64,000 nucleotides of DNA. Origin: Brachybacterium sp. EE-P12 (GTDB lineage Bacteria > Actinomycetota > Actinomycetes > Actinomycetales > Dermabacteraceae). The stretch is taken from the NCBI RefSeq assembly GCF_003711805.1, contig NZ_QXCP01000009.1:530249-594248 (forward strand), in the 5' to 3' direction. Below, piece by piece: positions 52,298 through 61,387 of the stretch; positions within the stretch are counted from its first letter, which is position 1; the number at the start of each line of letters is the position of its first letter. The translations under genes were made by a program, and so were the position numbers. The notes under the pieces are model-generated. The model did no database searches, was not told the origin of the DNA, and saw only the letters and a program-made list of their open reading frames with translations.

Positions 52298-52564
52298 TCA
52301 GGCCCGCCGCGCGATCTCCTCGACCGCGGTGACCGCGGCGCGGGCCCGGGCCACCGCCTCGTGGTCCTCGCCGTGCTCGCGTCGGGCATCCTTGAGCAGC
52401 TCGTCGACCTGGTAGAAGGCGTCCTCGAGGTGTCCGGCCTCGGCCGTGGCCTCGGCGAGCTCGGCGCGCAGTGCGAGCGCCTCGGGCGTCAGCGACTCGC
52501 CCTCCTCGAGCAGGTCCAGCAGACGGCGGGTGGCGTCGTGGACGCGCTCGGCCGGGGTGCTCAT
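52298..52564 (-). CDS. Small helical (TPR-like) hypothetical protein
   Basis: The 88-residue protein is almost entirely helical: AERVHDATRRLLDLLEEGESLTPEALALRAELAEATAEAGHLEDAFYQVDELLKDARREHGEDHEAVARARAAVTAVEEIARRA. The GHLEDAFYQVDELLKDARREHGEDHEAV part has the spacing of a TPR pair (as in tetratricopeptide-12 units). GAGGAG 9 nt upstream supports the ATG at 52564. It is divergent from the Cys-Pro protein by 91 nt. Probably a scaffold or adaptor; function unknown. Confidence 0.75.
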   Translation of the reverse strand: MSTPAERVHDATRRLLDLLEEGESLTPEALALRAELAEATAEAGHLEDAFYQVDELLKDARREHGEDHEAVARARAAVTAVEEIARRA

Positions 52565-52655
52565 CGCGGGGTTCTCCTCAGGCGGATCGTGCTGGTCGTC
52601 GGGACCTGATCCTACGGGGCGGCCGGCGCCGGCCCGGCAGTAGGCTGGCCGGGAG

Positions 52656-53063
52656 ATGGAGATCAACCCCTACGACTCGCGTCTGCGGATGCTGCAGCAG
52701 ATCGACACGGTCGCGATGCAGCGCGAGGCGGCTCCCGACGAGGAGACCGCCGGCTGCCCGGGGTGCCCGTACTTCTGGACATGCCCGGTGCCGCACCGCG
52801 GCGAGGAGGTCCATGCGCCCCAGGAGCTCACGCTCGAGGACGCCGCAGATGCCCTGCCCGTGCGGCGCGCCTTCGTGCCGCGGGACGAGTCCGACGTCGG
52901 CTTCACCGATGTATGGCTCGACGAGGACGGACTGCCTCTGGACGCCGAGGAGGCGGAGGAGCTGCGCCGCACGCAGTCGGCAGCCGAGAAGGACGCAGAG
53001 GACGCGGAGCAGTCGGCGGACCCGGTACGACGTCACCGCTGGTGGCAGCGCGGGCGGCGCTGA
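52656..53063 (+). CDS. Small protein with three Cys-Pro motifs (Cx2Cx5C)
   Basis: The 135-residue protein has a compact cysteine motif, GCPGCPYFWTCPVPH (Cys34, Cys37, Cys43), with each Cys followed by Pro. Flanking regions are acidic and helical, ending in a basic RRHRWWQRGRR tail. I do not recognise the family. Cx2Cx5C can hold zinc or an Fe-S cluster, and Cys-Pro dipeptides are haem-regulatory motifs; the gene lies next to, and converges with, hemA. TAGGCT 9 nt upstream of the ATG suggests a leaderless or near-leaderless start; GGGAG is also there. Cytosolic. Confidence 0.72.
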   Translation: MEINPYDSRLRMLQQIDTVAMQREAAPDEETAGCPGCPYFWTCPVPHRGEEVHAPQELTLEDAADALPVRRAFVPRDESDVGFTDVWLDEDGLPLDAEEAEELRRTQSAAEKDAEDAEQSADPVRRHRWWQRGRR

Positions 53064-53124
53064 GAAGGCTCACCGCGGAAGCGGGGCCGTCGCCGTCGCT
53101 CTCACGGCGTACCGCGCGGGGCCG

Positions 53125-54705
53125 TCAGTCCTCGGCGTCGTGCCCGGCCGGGCAGCCTCCGCCGCGCAGGGTGCGCCGGGCGAGCGAGGCCCCCGTCGGC
53201 CGGCCCGCCGCGGCGAGCTGCGCCCGGCCGGCGAGGCCCGCGAGCGTCTCGGCCCCCGGCGGGACGGTGCGGTCCACGCGCATCCATCCCGCGGGGACGG
53301 GCTCGGGCGCGCTCCCCGACGCTCCTGCGCCGGGCGCCCCGGCGAGCGGTCCGTAGGCAGCCGGTCCGTCGGCATCCGGTGCGGCCGCGCCCGACGCGGC
53401 GACTCCAGCCCCGGCGACCCCCGCGGTCTGTGCGGCCGCACCCTCCGGCACCTGCGGGGAGGAGATGTCGATCCCGAAGATCATGTGGAAGGCGGAGACG
53501 TACTCGTCGGCGAATCCGGTCTCGGCCAGGTGCCGGGCCCGCTCGGCCGGCTGGTGCATGACCTTCGCGAGGATGCGGCGCACCGAGCGCTCGAGCTGGT
53601 CGGCGGTCTCCCCGGAGACGTCGCGGCGCAGGCGGTCGATCTCCCCGTCGGCCGCGTCGAAGACCTCCCGGCGCAGCGCCGCCATCGCCGGGTCGATCCG
53701 GCGCACCTCCTGCTGCTGGCGGAACGCCTCGACGTGCTCGGCGACGAGCTCCCGCGCGGTGACCAGCGCGGGGTCCTCGCCGCTCGCCTCGTCGGGGCCG
53801 AGGTCCGACAGGCCCAGCACGGTGACGCCCTTGAGATGGCGCACCAGGGGGTGCAGGTCCGAGTGCAGGGCGAGGTCGAGCACGACGGTGCGGCCCGCGC
53901 CGAGGAACAGCTCGGGGAACAGGGAGGTGCCGCGCCCGGAGGCGGCCAGCACCAGGTCCGCCTCGCGCAGGGCCCGCTCGAGGTCCTCCGCCTCGACGAC
54001 CTCGGCGCCGTGGCGCTCGGCGAAGCCTGCGGCCCGGCCGGACGGGGAGAAGACCTTCACCTCGGACACCCCGCGGCGGGAGAGCTCGGCGAGCCCGAGC
54101 CGGGCATACGCGCCGGTGCCGACGATCAGCACCCGCCGGCCCTCGAAGCCGCCCAGCTGGATCCCGGCCCGGTCCAGGGCGACGGCGGCGCCAGAGCGGC
54201 CGGCCGCGCCGACGGGGGCCTGGGTGGCGACGCTCTTGGCACAGCGGAATCCGTGCTGGAAGAGGTCGTGGAGCATCGAGGTGGTGCGGCCCGCGCGGCG
54301 TGCGGCCTCGTAGGCCTGCTTCACCTGGCCGGAGATCTCGGCCTCCCCGAGCACGATCGAGCGCAGGCCGGAGGTGACCTCGAAGAGGTGCTGCGGCACG
54401 GGCGCGTCCATCGCGGCGTCGAAGCAGAGGGCGACCACCTCGCGGTCCAGGCCGCTGGTGCGGGCGATCGCCTCGACGACGAGCTCGACCCCCTCGTGGA
54501 ACCGCTCGGTGTCGAGATAGACCTCGAGCCGGTTGCACGTGCTGAGCACCACCACACCGGAGACCACCGGCGGGGCGCCGACGGCGGCGCGGCGCTCGGC
54601 CTGCAGCTGCTCGAGGACGTCCGGCAGGGACTCCGCGCCCCGGGTCAGGGCGTCGAGCATCTCGAGGTCGAGATGCTCATGGGAGGCACGGAGAGCGGCG
54701 AGCAT
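53125..54705 (-). CDS. hemA: Glutamyl-tRNA reductase with long C-terminal tail
   Basis: The 526-residue enzyme makes glutamate-1-semialdehyde from Glu-tRNA, the first committed haem step. Active-site Cys57 is in VLSTCNRLEVY; GEAEISGQVKQAYEAARRAGRT, an NADPH-binding VLIVGTGAYARLGLAEL and the dimer helix AEHVEAFRQQQEVRRIDPAMAALR follow. After about residue 430 a ~95-residue Ala/Gly/Pro-rich extension is added, ending GGGCPAGHDAED, with Cys518-Pro519 as a possible haem-regulatory motif. TAGACT 7 nt before the ATG suggests a leaderless message. It is divergent from hemE across 93 nt. Confidence 0.93.
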   Translation of the reverse strand: MLAALRASHEHLDLEMLDALTRGAESLPDVLEQLQAERRAAVGAPPVVSGVVVLSTCNRLEVYLDTERFHEGVELVVEAIARTSGLDREVVALCFDAAMDAPVPQHLFEVTSGLRSIVLGEAEISGQVKQAYEAARRAGRTTSMLHDLFQHGFRCAKSVATQAPVGAAGRSGAAVALDRAGIQLGGFEGRRVLIVGTGAYARLGLAELSRRGVSEVKVFSPSGRAAGFAERHGAEVVEAEDLERALREADLVLAASGRGTSLFPELFLGAGRTVVLDLALHSDLHPLVRHLKGVTVLGLSDLGPDEASGEDPALVTARELVAEHVEAFRQQQEVRRIDPAMAALRREVFDAADGEIDRLRRDVSGETADQLERSVRRILAKVMHQPAERARHLAETGFADEYVSAFHMIFGIDISSPQVPEGAAAQTAGVAGAGVAASGAAAPDADGPAAYGPLAGAPGAGASGSAPEPVPAGWMRVDRTVPPGAETLAGLAGRAQLAAAGRPTGASLARRTLRGGGCPAGHDAED

Positions 54706-54712
54706 GTCCGCC

Positions 54713-54718
54713 AGTCTA
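54713..54718 (-). promoter_or_regulatory. Probable -10 box of leaderless hemA transcript
   Basis: TAGACT, 7-nt gap, then the ATG at 54705; same geometry as jetA/jetB and ugd. Confidence 0.45.
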
Positions 54719-54798
54719 GGCACGCCTCGGGGCAGGGACACCGGTCGCGGGACCTCCGAGGGAGCGCTCTCAGCGCGCGTGTGCACAATGGAGGTGTC

Positions 54799-56046
54799 AT
54801 GAACCAGAACCCCATGTCAGAGCCCATTTTTGCCGACGACGTGTCAGATAGATCGCGACACGTGTCAGCTCCCGGGAACGCCGCAGGCCCCGGGCTCGCC
54901 ACCGCTGCCGCACCCCGCTCCCAGGCCCCCGTCTCGACCCTCCCGGAGGCCTCCGGGGCGCTGCCCGACGGGCACCCCGCGACCCTCCCCGTCGCCCGCG
55001 GCGGGGTGGCCGATGCCTCACTGCTGCAGGAGCTGCGGGGCGTGAGGGCTCCCACACCCAGCGTGTGGTTCATGCGACAGGCCGGCCGCTCCCTGCCCGA
55101 GTACCGGTCGCTGCGCGAGGGCACCACGATGCTCGACTCGTGCGTGCGCCCCGACATGGCCGCGGAGATCACCCTCCAGCCCGTGCGTCGCCACGGCGTG
55201 GACGCCGGGATCTTCTTCTCCGACATCGTCGTGCCCGCGCGCCTGGCGGGCCTCGGCGTCGAGATCCGCCCCGGGGTGGGCCCCGTCTTCGACCATCCCG
55301 TGCGCACCGAGGCCGACATCGACGCGCTGCCCGCGCTCGGCGACGGCTACGAGGAGGCCCTCGCGCCGATCCGCGAGGCCGTGCGCCTGACCGTCGCGGA
55401 GCTGGGCACCACGCCCCTGATCGGCTTCGCCGGCGCCCCCTTCACCGTCGCGAGCTACATGGTCGAGGGCGGCCCGAGCCGCGACCACCTGCGCACCCGC
55501 GCGCTCATGCGCTCCCGCCCGGACCTCTGGGCGCGCCTGGCGACCTGGGTGGCGGAGCTCTCGGGACGCTTCCTGCGCGCCCAGGTGCTCGCGGGCGCCT
55601 CCGCCGTGCAGCTGTTCGACTCGTGGGTGGGCGCGCTCGGCGAGGAGCAGTACCTCGAGCACGTCCAGGCGCATTCCGCCGCGGCCCTCGCCCATGTCGC
55701 GGATCTCCCGGTCCCGCGCCTCCACTTCGGCGTCGGCGCCGCGCACCTGCTGCTGCCGATGCTCGAGGCGGGGGCGACCGCGATGGGCGTGGACCACCGG
55801 CTCCGGCTCGACCGCGCGCTCGAGGTGCTCCCGGCCGGCACGCCGGTCCAGGGCAACATCGACCCGGCGGTGCTGTTCACCTCCGAGGAGGCCCGCTTCG
55901 CGGAGGCCCGGTCGGTGCTCGCCGCGGGCGCGAAGGCTCCCGGGCACGTGGTCAACCTCGGCCACGGCGTCCCGCCGGACACGGACCCGCAGGTCCTCAC
56001 CGATCTCGTCGCCTTCCTCCACTCCCAGGGCGCGCCGACGGCATGA
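54799..56046 (+). CDS. hemE: Uroporphyrinogen decarboxylase with N-terminal extension
   Basis: The 415-residue product converts uroporphyrinogen III to coproporphyrinogen III. The core begins near residue 77 with RAPTPSVWFMRQAGRSLPEYR (two essential Args), SDIVVPARLAGLGVEI (catalytic Asp), GFAGAPFTVASYMVEGG and LGHGVPPDTDP. The ~75 residues before it are Ala/Pro/Ser-rich and not part of the family fold. GGAGG 4 nt before ATG 54799 supports the long form; if translation began later, the 5' part would be an untranslated leader containing palindromes. First gene of the plus-strand haem operon; ATGA overlap with hemY. Confidence 0.95.
   Translation: MNQNPMSEPIFADDVSDRSRHVSAPGNAAGPGLATAAAPRSQAPVSTLPEASGALPDGHPATLPVARGGVADASLLQELRGVRAPTPSVWFMRQAGRSLPEYRSLREGTTMLDSCVRPDMAAEITLQPVRRHGVDAGIFFSDIVVPARLAGLGVEIRPGVGPVFDHPVRTEADIDALPALGDGYEEALAPIREAVRLTVAELGTTPLIGFAGAPFTVASYMVEGGPSRDHLRTRALMRSRPDLWARLATWVAELSGRFLRAQVLAGASAVQLFDSWVGALGEEQYLEHVQAHSAAALAHVADLPVPRLHFGVGAAHLLLPMLEAGATAMGVDHRLRLDRALEVLPAGTPVQGNIDPAVLFTSEEARFAEARSVLAAGAKAPGHVVNLGHGVPPDTDPQVLTDLVAFLHSQGAPTA
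54840..54866. promoter_or_regulatory. Palindromic element at the 5' end of hemE
   Basis: CGTGTC-N11-GACACG (54840-54862) overlaps the perfect palindrome GACACGTGTC (54857-54866). It lies 41-67 nt inside the annotated hemE frame, in codons for the unconserved N-terminal extension. The form suits a dimeric repressor site; the factor is unknown. Confidence 0.35.
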
Positions 56047-57518
56047 GCCCCCGCACCCTCGTCGTCGGCGGCGGCCTGGCCGGGCTGCTCGCCGCACGTC
56101 GTCATCAGCGCGCCGGGCACCGGGTGGTGCTGCTCGAGGCCTCGGGCGGCCTCGGCGGCGCGATCGCGGACCGGACGCTGCCCGGTGCGGGCGCGCTCGC
56201 GCTGAACGCGGGCGCCGAGGCGTACTCGACCGCCTCCGGCGCGGTCGACGAGCTCGTGGCCGAGCTGGGTCTCGGCGAGGCCGTCCGCGCGCCGCGCGAG
56301 GGGCTCGGCAGCCGGATCGTCTCCGCCGCGGGGGTGCATCGCGCCCCGGCCGGCTCCCTGCTCGGGGTTCCCGGCAGGCCCCTTGCCGCCGACGTCCGGG
56401 CCGTGCTCGGCACCGCCGGGTCGCTGCGCGCGGCGCTCGAGCCGCTGCTGCCGGCCCGGTACGGGGTCCGGCCCGGGGCGACCGTCGCCGAGACGGTGCG
56501 CCGACGCCTGGGCCGGCGCGTGCTCGAGCGGCTGGTCGCGCCCGTCGTGGGAGGGGTCCACTCGGCCGACCCGGCCTCCCTCGAGCTCGCCGCCGCCTCC
56601 CCGCAGCTGGCGAAGGGCCTGGCCGAGCACGGCTCGCTGGTGCGGACGGTGCGTCGCCTGCGCGGCACCGGCCGCGGCGCTCCCGCCGGGGCGAGCGCCG
56701 GCACCCGCGTGCACTCCCTCGACCCGACGATGGCCGCGCTGCCCGCGGCCCTCTCCGCGCAGGTGCTCGGCGCGGGCGGGATCGTCCGCACCGGGACGGC
56801 GGTGACCGGCCTGTCGCGCGAGGACGGGCTGTGGCAGGTCCGCACCGGCCGCGGCGAGACCCTCGCGGCCGAGCACCTCGTGCTCGCCTGCCCGCCGGAC
56901 ACCGCCCGCACCCTGCTCGCCGGCACCGTGCCGGAGATCTCCGCCGCGATCCCGGAGGCACCGTCGGCCGCCGTGCGCCTGGTCGCGCTGGTGCTGGACG
57001 AGGCGGCGCTGGACGCCTTCCCCTCCGGGACCGGCGCGCTCGTCGCCCCCGGCACCCCCGGGATCCGGGCGAAGGCGCTGACCCATGCGAGCGCGAAGTG
57101 GGAGCACGTGCAGCAGGCGCTGCGCGAGGCGCTCCCCGCCGCCGCGCACCCGCACCTGGTGCGTCTGTCCTACGGCCGGCCCGGCGAGCAGCTGCCCGGC
57201 CGCGAGGAGATCGTCGACCTGGCCCTCGCCGACGCCTCCGCGATCCTCGGCATGCAGCTCGGCCGCGCGCAGCTGCTCGATGCGGCCGTGATCGACTGGG
57301 ACCGGGCGATGCGCCAGGCCCGCCCCGGCCACCGCGCCGCCCTCGAGACGCTCACCGCGCTGCTCGCGGAGCGCGAGGACCTCGACCTCGTCGGCGCCTG
57401 GCGGGCCGGCACCGGCCTGGACGCGATCGTCCGCGCCGACCGCGCCGCCGCTGACCGCTCCACCACCGCACACTCCGCTCCCACGCACTCCGCCCCCACG
57501 GAAGGACATCACCGATGA
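56043..57518 (+). CDS. hemY: Coproporphyrinogen III oxidase / protoporphyrinogen oxidase (HemY/CgoX)
   Basis: The 491-residue flavoenzyme has the FAD motif TLVVGGGLAGLLAARRHQRAGHRVVLLEASGGLGG at the N-terminus and the closing VVGAWRAGTGLDAIVRADR-like FAD contact near residue 465. A substrate/membrane domain lies between, with LERLVAPVVGGVHSADP typical of HemY. In Gram-positives with hemQ it oxidises coproporphyrinogen III to coproporphyrin III. Coupled by ATGA to hemE and to hemQ. The tail has a short His/Ser/Ala-rich repeat (HSAPTHSAPT). Confidence 0.92.
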   Translation: MSPRTLVVGGGLAGLLAARRHQRAGHRVVLLEASGGLGGAIADRTLPGAGALALNAGAEAYSTASGAVDELVAELGLGEAVRAPREGLGSRIVSAAGVHRAPAGSLLGVPGRPLAADVRAVLGTAGSLRAALEPLLPARYGVRPGATVAETVRRRLGRRVLERLVAPVVGGVHSADPASLELAAASPQLAKGLAEHGSLVRTVRRLRGTGRGAPAGASAGTRVHSLDPTMAALPAALSAQVLGAGGIVRTGTAVTGLSREDGLWQVRTGRGETLAAEHLVLACPPDTARTLLAGTVPEISAAIPEAPSAAVRLVALVLDEAALDAFPSGTGALVAPGTPGIRAKALTHASAKWEHVQQALREALPAAAHPHLVRLSYGRPGEQLPGREEIVDLALADASAILGMQLGRAQLLDAAVIDWDRAMRQARPGHRAALETLTALLAEREDLDLVGAWRAGTGLDAIVRADRAAADRSTTAHSAPTHSAPTEGHHR

Positions 57519-58240
57519 ACGACGCCCCCGACACGACCGCCGAGCAGATCGCGCAGACCACCCGCTACACCAGCTACACCGTGTTCCGCCGCCTCTCGGG
57601 CCTGACCGAGGACGGCGAGCTGACCACGGAGCAGATCACCGAGGCGCTCGGCGAGGTCACGCCGCTGATCGAGTCCGGGGCCGACGGGGGTGCGGAGGTC
57701 CTCGGCTTCTACGACGTCTCCGGCTTCCGCGCCGAGGCCGATCTGATGCTGTGGCTCGCCGCCGAGGAGCCCGCCGCCCTGCAGCGCGGTCTGCGCGAGT
57801 TCGAGCGCTCCGTCGTCGGCACCTGGCTGCACCGCGAGTGGGCCGGGGTGGGCGTGCACCGCATGGCCGAGTTCGCCAAGGGGCACTTCCCCTCCTTCAT
57901 GGACCCGGCCTTCACCCGCAAGCAGTGGATCACCGTGTACCCCTTCGTGCGCAGCTACGACTGGTACCTGCTGCCCGACGAGGAGCGCAACCGGATGCTG
58001 CGCGAGCACGGGATGCTGGGCCGCGACTACCCGCAGGTGAACGCCAACACGGTCGCCGCCTTCGCGCTCGGCGACTACGAGTGGCTGCTCTCCTTCGAGG
58101 CGGATGATCTGCACGACCTGGTCGACATGATGCGCCACCTGCGCTACTCCGATGCTCGCCTGCACGTGCGCGACGAGCTGCCCTTCCACGCCGGACGCCG
58201 CCTCGAGACCCTCGAGGACGTCGCCGCGCTCCTGGCCTGA
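57515..58240 (+). CDS. hemQ: Coproheme decarboxylase (HemQ/ChdC)
   Basis: The 241-residue protein of the chlorite dismutase fold decarboxylates coproheme to haem b with peroxide. Tyr142 in ITVYPFVRSYDWYLLP is the actinobacterial catalytic tyrosine position, and the proximal His lies in MMRHLRYSDARLHVRDELPF (radical-bearing and haem contacts). Its presence defines the coproporphyrin-dependent route. Overlaps hemY by 4 nt; hemH follows after 59 nt. Confidence 0.95.
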   Translation: MNDAPDTTAEQIAQTTRYTSYTVFRRLSGLTEDGELTTEQITEALGEVTPLIESGADGGAEVLGFYDVSGFRAEADLMLWLAAEEPAALQRGLREFERSVVGTWLHREWAGVGVHRMAEFAKGHFPSFMDPAFTRKQWITVYPFVRSYDWYLLPDEERNRMLREHGMLGRDYPQVNANTVAAFALGDYEWLLSFEADDLHDLVDMMRHLRYSDARLHVRDELPFHAGRRLETLEDVAALLA

Positions 58241-58299
58241 CCCGACCTGCCCGGCGCGATCCGCCTGGCCCGACCCGACCTGCGAGGACCGAACCTGCC

Positions 58300-59526
58300 A
58301 TGACCACCGCTCCGTACGACGCCATCCTCTTCGCCTCCTTCGGCGGTCCCGAGGGACAGGACGACGTCATCCCCTTCCTGCGCAACGTGACCGCCGGCCG
58401 CGGCGTGCCCGACGAGCGCCTCGAGGAGGTCGCCGGGCACTACCGCGCCCTGGGCGGCCGCTCCCCGATCAACGCCCAGAACCGCGTGCTGATCGCCGCG
58501 CTCGAGCAGGAGCTCGCCTCCCGCTCCGTGGACCTGCCGATCTACTTCGGCAACCGCAACTGGGCTCCCTACACCGCCGAGGCGCTGCAGACCCTGCACG
58601 CCGACGGGCATCGCCGCGTGCTCGCTCTCGTGACCAGCGCCTACTCCTCCTACTCGGGCTGCCGCCAGTACCGGGAGGACTTCGCGCGGCGGCTGGACGA
58701 GACCGGCCTGCTGGGCGAGGTCGCGATCGAGAAGTCCCGCTCGTACTTCAACCACCCCGGCTTCCTCGACCCGGTCGTGGACGGGGTGCGGGAGGCGATC
58801 GCGGATCTCGCCCGCGACGGCCACGACAGCCATGACGTGCGCGTGCTGTTCTCCACCCACTCGATCCCGCTGGCGATGAACGACGCCTCGGGGCCGACGG
58901 GCGAGGGCGACTGGTACGTGCGCCAGCACCTGGCCGCCTGCCGGTACGTGATGGACCAGCTGCACGACGACCTGCCCCACCTGCCCGAATGGGAGCTGGT
59001 GTACCAGTCCCGCTCGGGTGCGCCGCATGTGCCGTGGCTCGAGCCCGACGTCAACGACGTCATCGAGCGGGTCCGCGCGGAGGAGCAGGCCGAGGCCGTG
59101 ATCGTGGTGCCGATCGGCTTCGTCACCGACCACGTCGAGGTGATCTGGGATCTGGACACCGAGGCGAAGGAGACCGCCGAGGAGCAGGGCCTGGCCTTCC
59201 GCCGCGTCGCCACCTCCGGCACCGATCCGCGCTTCGTCGCGGCGCTCGCCGACATCGTGCAGGAGCACCTCGACCCCTCGCGCGAGCGGATCGCGGTGAC
59301 GGAGCTGGGTGCGGTCGAGGACGTGTGCGGCCACAACTGCTGCCAGGTCGACGTCTCCCGCGCCGTGCCCGCCGAGCAGGACGTGGACACGCTCGAGCAG
59401 ATCGCCGCGCACCTGCGCGAGCAGCAGGCGGCGCGCGCCGGCTGGACGCGCACCACCGCCCCTGCCGCACCGGCCGAAGCGTCGGAGCCGGCGGGGACGT
59501 CCACCCCGGCAGGGGCGTTCTCGTGA
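58300..59526 (+). CDS. hemH: Coproporphyrin III ferrochelatase (HemH/CpfC)
   Basis: The 408-residue enzyme inserts Fe2+ into coproporphyrin III. Visible: DAILFASFGGPEGQDDVIPFLRNVTAGRGVP, STHSIPLAMND (His metal site), WLEPDVNDVIERVRAE and VPIGFVTDHVEVIWDLDTEA (His/Glu). Cys121 and the cluster Cys343, Cys347, Cys348 (VCGHNCCQVD) could ligate the [2Fe-2S] centre found in actinobacterial ferrochelatases. A ~40-residue Ala/Pro/Thr tail is added. Its stop overlaps the hemC GTG by 4 nt. Confidence 0.95.
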   Translation: MTTAPYDAILFASFGGPEGQDDVIPFLRNVTAGRGVPDERLEEVAGHYRALGGRSPINAQNRVLIAALEQELASRSVDLPIYFGNRNWAPYTAEALQTLHADGHRRVLALVTSAYSSYSGCRQYREDFARRLDETGLLGEVAIEKSRSYFNHPGFLDPVVDGVREAIADLARDGHDSHDVRVLFSTHSIPLAMNDASGPTGEGDWYVRQHLAACRYVMDQLHDDLPHLPEWELVYQSRSGAPHVPWLEPDVNDVIERVRAEEQAEAVIVVPIGFVTDHVEVIWDLDTEAKETAEEQGLAFRRVATSGTDPRFVAALADIVQEHLDPSRERIAVTELGAVEDVCGHNCCQVDVSRAVPAEQDVDTLEQIAAHLREQQAARAGWTRTTAPAAPAEASEPAGTSTPAGAFS

Positions 59527-60524
59527 CCGCTGCTCCGCTGCGGATCGGCACCCGTGCCTCCGAGCTGGCGCTGACGCAGTCCGGCCACGTCGGCGCCGCG
59601 CTCGTGGACGGCACGGGGCACGAGACCGAGCTGGTGCACGTGAGCACCCACGGGGACCGCGACCGCACCAGCCCCCTGGCGCAGATCGGCGGGACGGGCG
59701 TGTTCGTCACCGCCGTGCGCCAGGCCCTGCTGGACGGCGAGGTCGACGTGGTGGTCCACTCCTGGAAGGACCTGCCCACCGCGCCGCTGGCGGAGATCAC
59801 GCTGGCCTGCACCCCGGCGCGCGAGGACCCGCGCGATGCGCTGTGCGCCCGCGACGGGATGACCCTCGCGCAGCTGCCGGCCGGAGCGCGGGTGGGCACC
59901 GGCTCCCCGCGTCGGGCCGCACAGCTGCTGCGGGCCCGGCGGGACCTCGAGGTGGTGGGGATCCGCGGCAACGTCGAGACGCGGCTGAACCGGGCGCTGG
60001 GCCCGGACGCCGACCTCGACGCGGTGGTCCTCGCCGCCTCCGGGCTGCGCCGCGTGGGGAAGGATGCCGTGATCAGCGAGCTGCTGCCGGTCGAGGTCAT
60101 GCTCCCCGCCCCCGCCCAGGGCGCCCTCGCGGTCGAGGCGACCACCGCGGCGCTCGACGAGGCACCGTGGTTCGCTCCGCGGCTGGACGCGGTCGACGAT
60201 GCGGCCACCCGCGCCGCGGTCACCGCCGAGCGGTCGCTGCTGCGCGCCCTCGAGGCGGGCTGCTCCGCGCCCGTCGCGGCCTATGCGCAGCTCGAGGAGG
60301 CAGCGGAGCTCGCGTCCGGCGGCGCGCGCGTGCTGCACCTGCGGGCGCTCGCGATCCGTCCCGACGGCTCCCACGTGGTCGAGGGCGAGGCCCGCGTCGC
60401 GCTGGACCTCGCGGAGGACGCGCTCTCGGGGCCGGACTCGGTCCCGGCCGCGCTCGGCGAGGAGCTCGCCGCGGACCTGCTCTCCCGCGGCGCCGGCGAG
60501 ATCCTCGCGGAGGCCCGCGCCTGA
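59523..60524 (+). CDS. hemC: Hydroxymethylbilane synthase (porphobilinogen deaminase)
   Basis: The 333-residue enzyme links four porphobilinogens. It shows [31 protein letters not shown] (catalytic Asp), [42 protein letters not shown], and the dipyrromethane-cofactor Cys247 in [13 protein letters not shown]. In the more usual form SWKD is HSxKD, so this is conserved. GTG start overlaps the hemH stop; the stop overlaps the hemD ATG by 1 nt (TGATG). Confidence 0.96.
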   Translation: MTAAPLRIGTRASELALTQSGHVGAALVDGTGHETELVHVSTHGDRDRTSPLAQIGGTGVFVTAVRQALLDGEVDVVVHSWKDLPTAPLAEITLACTPAREDPRDALCARDGMTLAQLPAGARVGTGSPRRAAQLLRARRDLEVVGIRGNVETRLNRALGPDADLDAVVLAASGLRRVGKDAVISELLPVEVMLPAPAQGALAVEATTAALDEAPWFAPRLDAVDDAATRAAVTAERSLLRALEAGCSAPVAAYAQLEEAAELASGGARVLHLRALAIRPDGSHVVEGEARVALDLAEDALSGPDSVPAALGEELAADLLSRGAGEILAEARA

Positions 60525-61387
60525 TGTCCGCCGTGCCGGGACGCTCCCCCGCCCCCGAGGGCTCCCCGCCGGGGATCCCTCCTGCCGCGCCGCGCCCCGT
60601 GCTGGTCACGCGGCCGGCAGGGCGCGGGGAGCACCTGGTGCACCTGCTCGCACAGGCGGGCCTCCACGCGGAGCACGTCCCGCTGACCCATCTCGTGCCC
60701 ACCCGGAGCGCGGAGCTGGAGACTGCCCGGGCCGAGCTCGCCGTGGGTGTGTTCACGCATCTGGTGGTCACCTCGCGCACCGCCGCGGAATGCCTCGCCG
60801 ACGGCGGCGCGACGCCCGTGCCCGAGGGCACCGAGGTCGTCGCCGTCGGCGAGGGCACCGCGGCCGCGCTCGCCCGGGTCGGGATCCGTGCCACGCGCGT
60901 GGCCGACGGCTCCGGAGCGGCGCTCGTCGCAGCGATGCCGCCCGCCGCACCGGGCGCTGCCGTCCTGTTCCCCGCCTCCGCGGCCGCCGCCCGCACGGTG
61001 CCCGAGGGCCTGCGGGACAAGGGCTACCGGGTGCGGGAGGTCGAGGCCTACCGTCCCGCGCCGCTCGAGGCGCCGCCGGCGGTGTCGGCGGGTCTGCCCT
61101 CGGGCCGCTACGCCGCGATCGTGCTGACCAGCCCCATGATCGCCCGGCACGCCGCCGAGCTCGGCGTGCATCCCTCGACCGCGATCGTCACGATCGGCGA
61201 GCCGACCTCCGCCGCCGCGCGCACGGCCGGCCTCGCCCCCGCCTGCCAGGCCGCGGAGCCGTCCGACGAGGCGCTCGTCGCCGCAGTCCGCGCCGCGCTC
61301 GACGCCCCGTCGGCCACGGCGCCCGACGGGCCGTCGGCCGCCCCCTCACCGTCCCCGTCCGCCCTCCCTCCGAAGGAGTCCCGATGA
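60524..61387 (+). CDS. hemD: Uroporphyrinogen-III synthase
   Basis: The 287-residue protein has the low-conservation two-lobe HemD pattern: [35 protein letters not shown] at the start, [68 protein letters not shown], and [16 protein letters not shown] with ...[15 protein letters not shown]. It closes and inverts ring D of hydroxymethylbilane. A ~25-residue Pro/Ser/Ala tail follows the fold. ATGA overlap with hemB. The identification rests on motif plus position. Confidence 0.9.
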   Translation: MSAVPGRSPAPEGSPPGIPPAAPRPVLVTRPAGRGEHLVHLLAQAGLHAEHVPLTHLVPTRSAELETARAELAVGVFTHLVVTSRTAAECLADGGATPVPEGTEVVAVGEGTAAALARVGIRATRVADGSGAALVAAMPPAAPGAAVLFPASAAAARTVPEGLRDKGYRVREVEAYRPAPLEAPPAVSAGLPSGRYAAIVLTSPMIARHAAELGVHPSTAIVTIGEPTSAAARTAGLAPACQAAEPSDEALVAAVRAALDAPSATAPDGPSAAPSPSPSALPPKESR

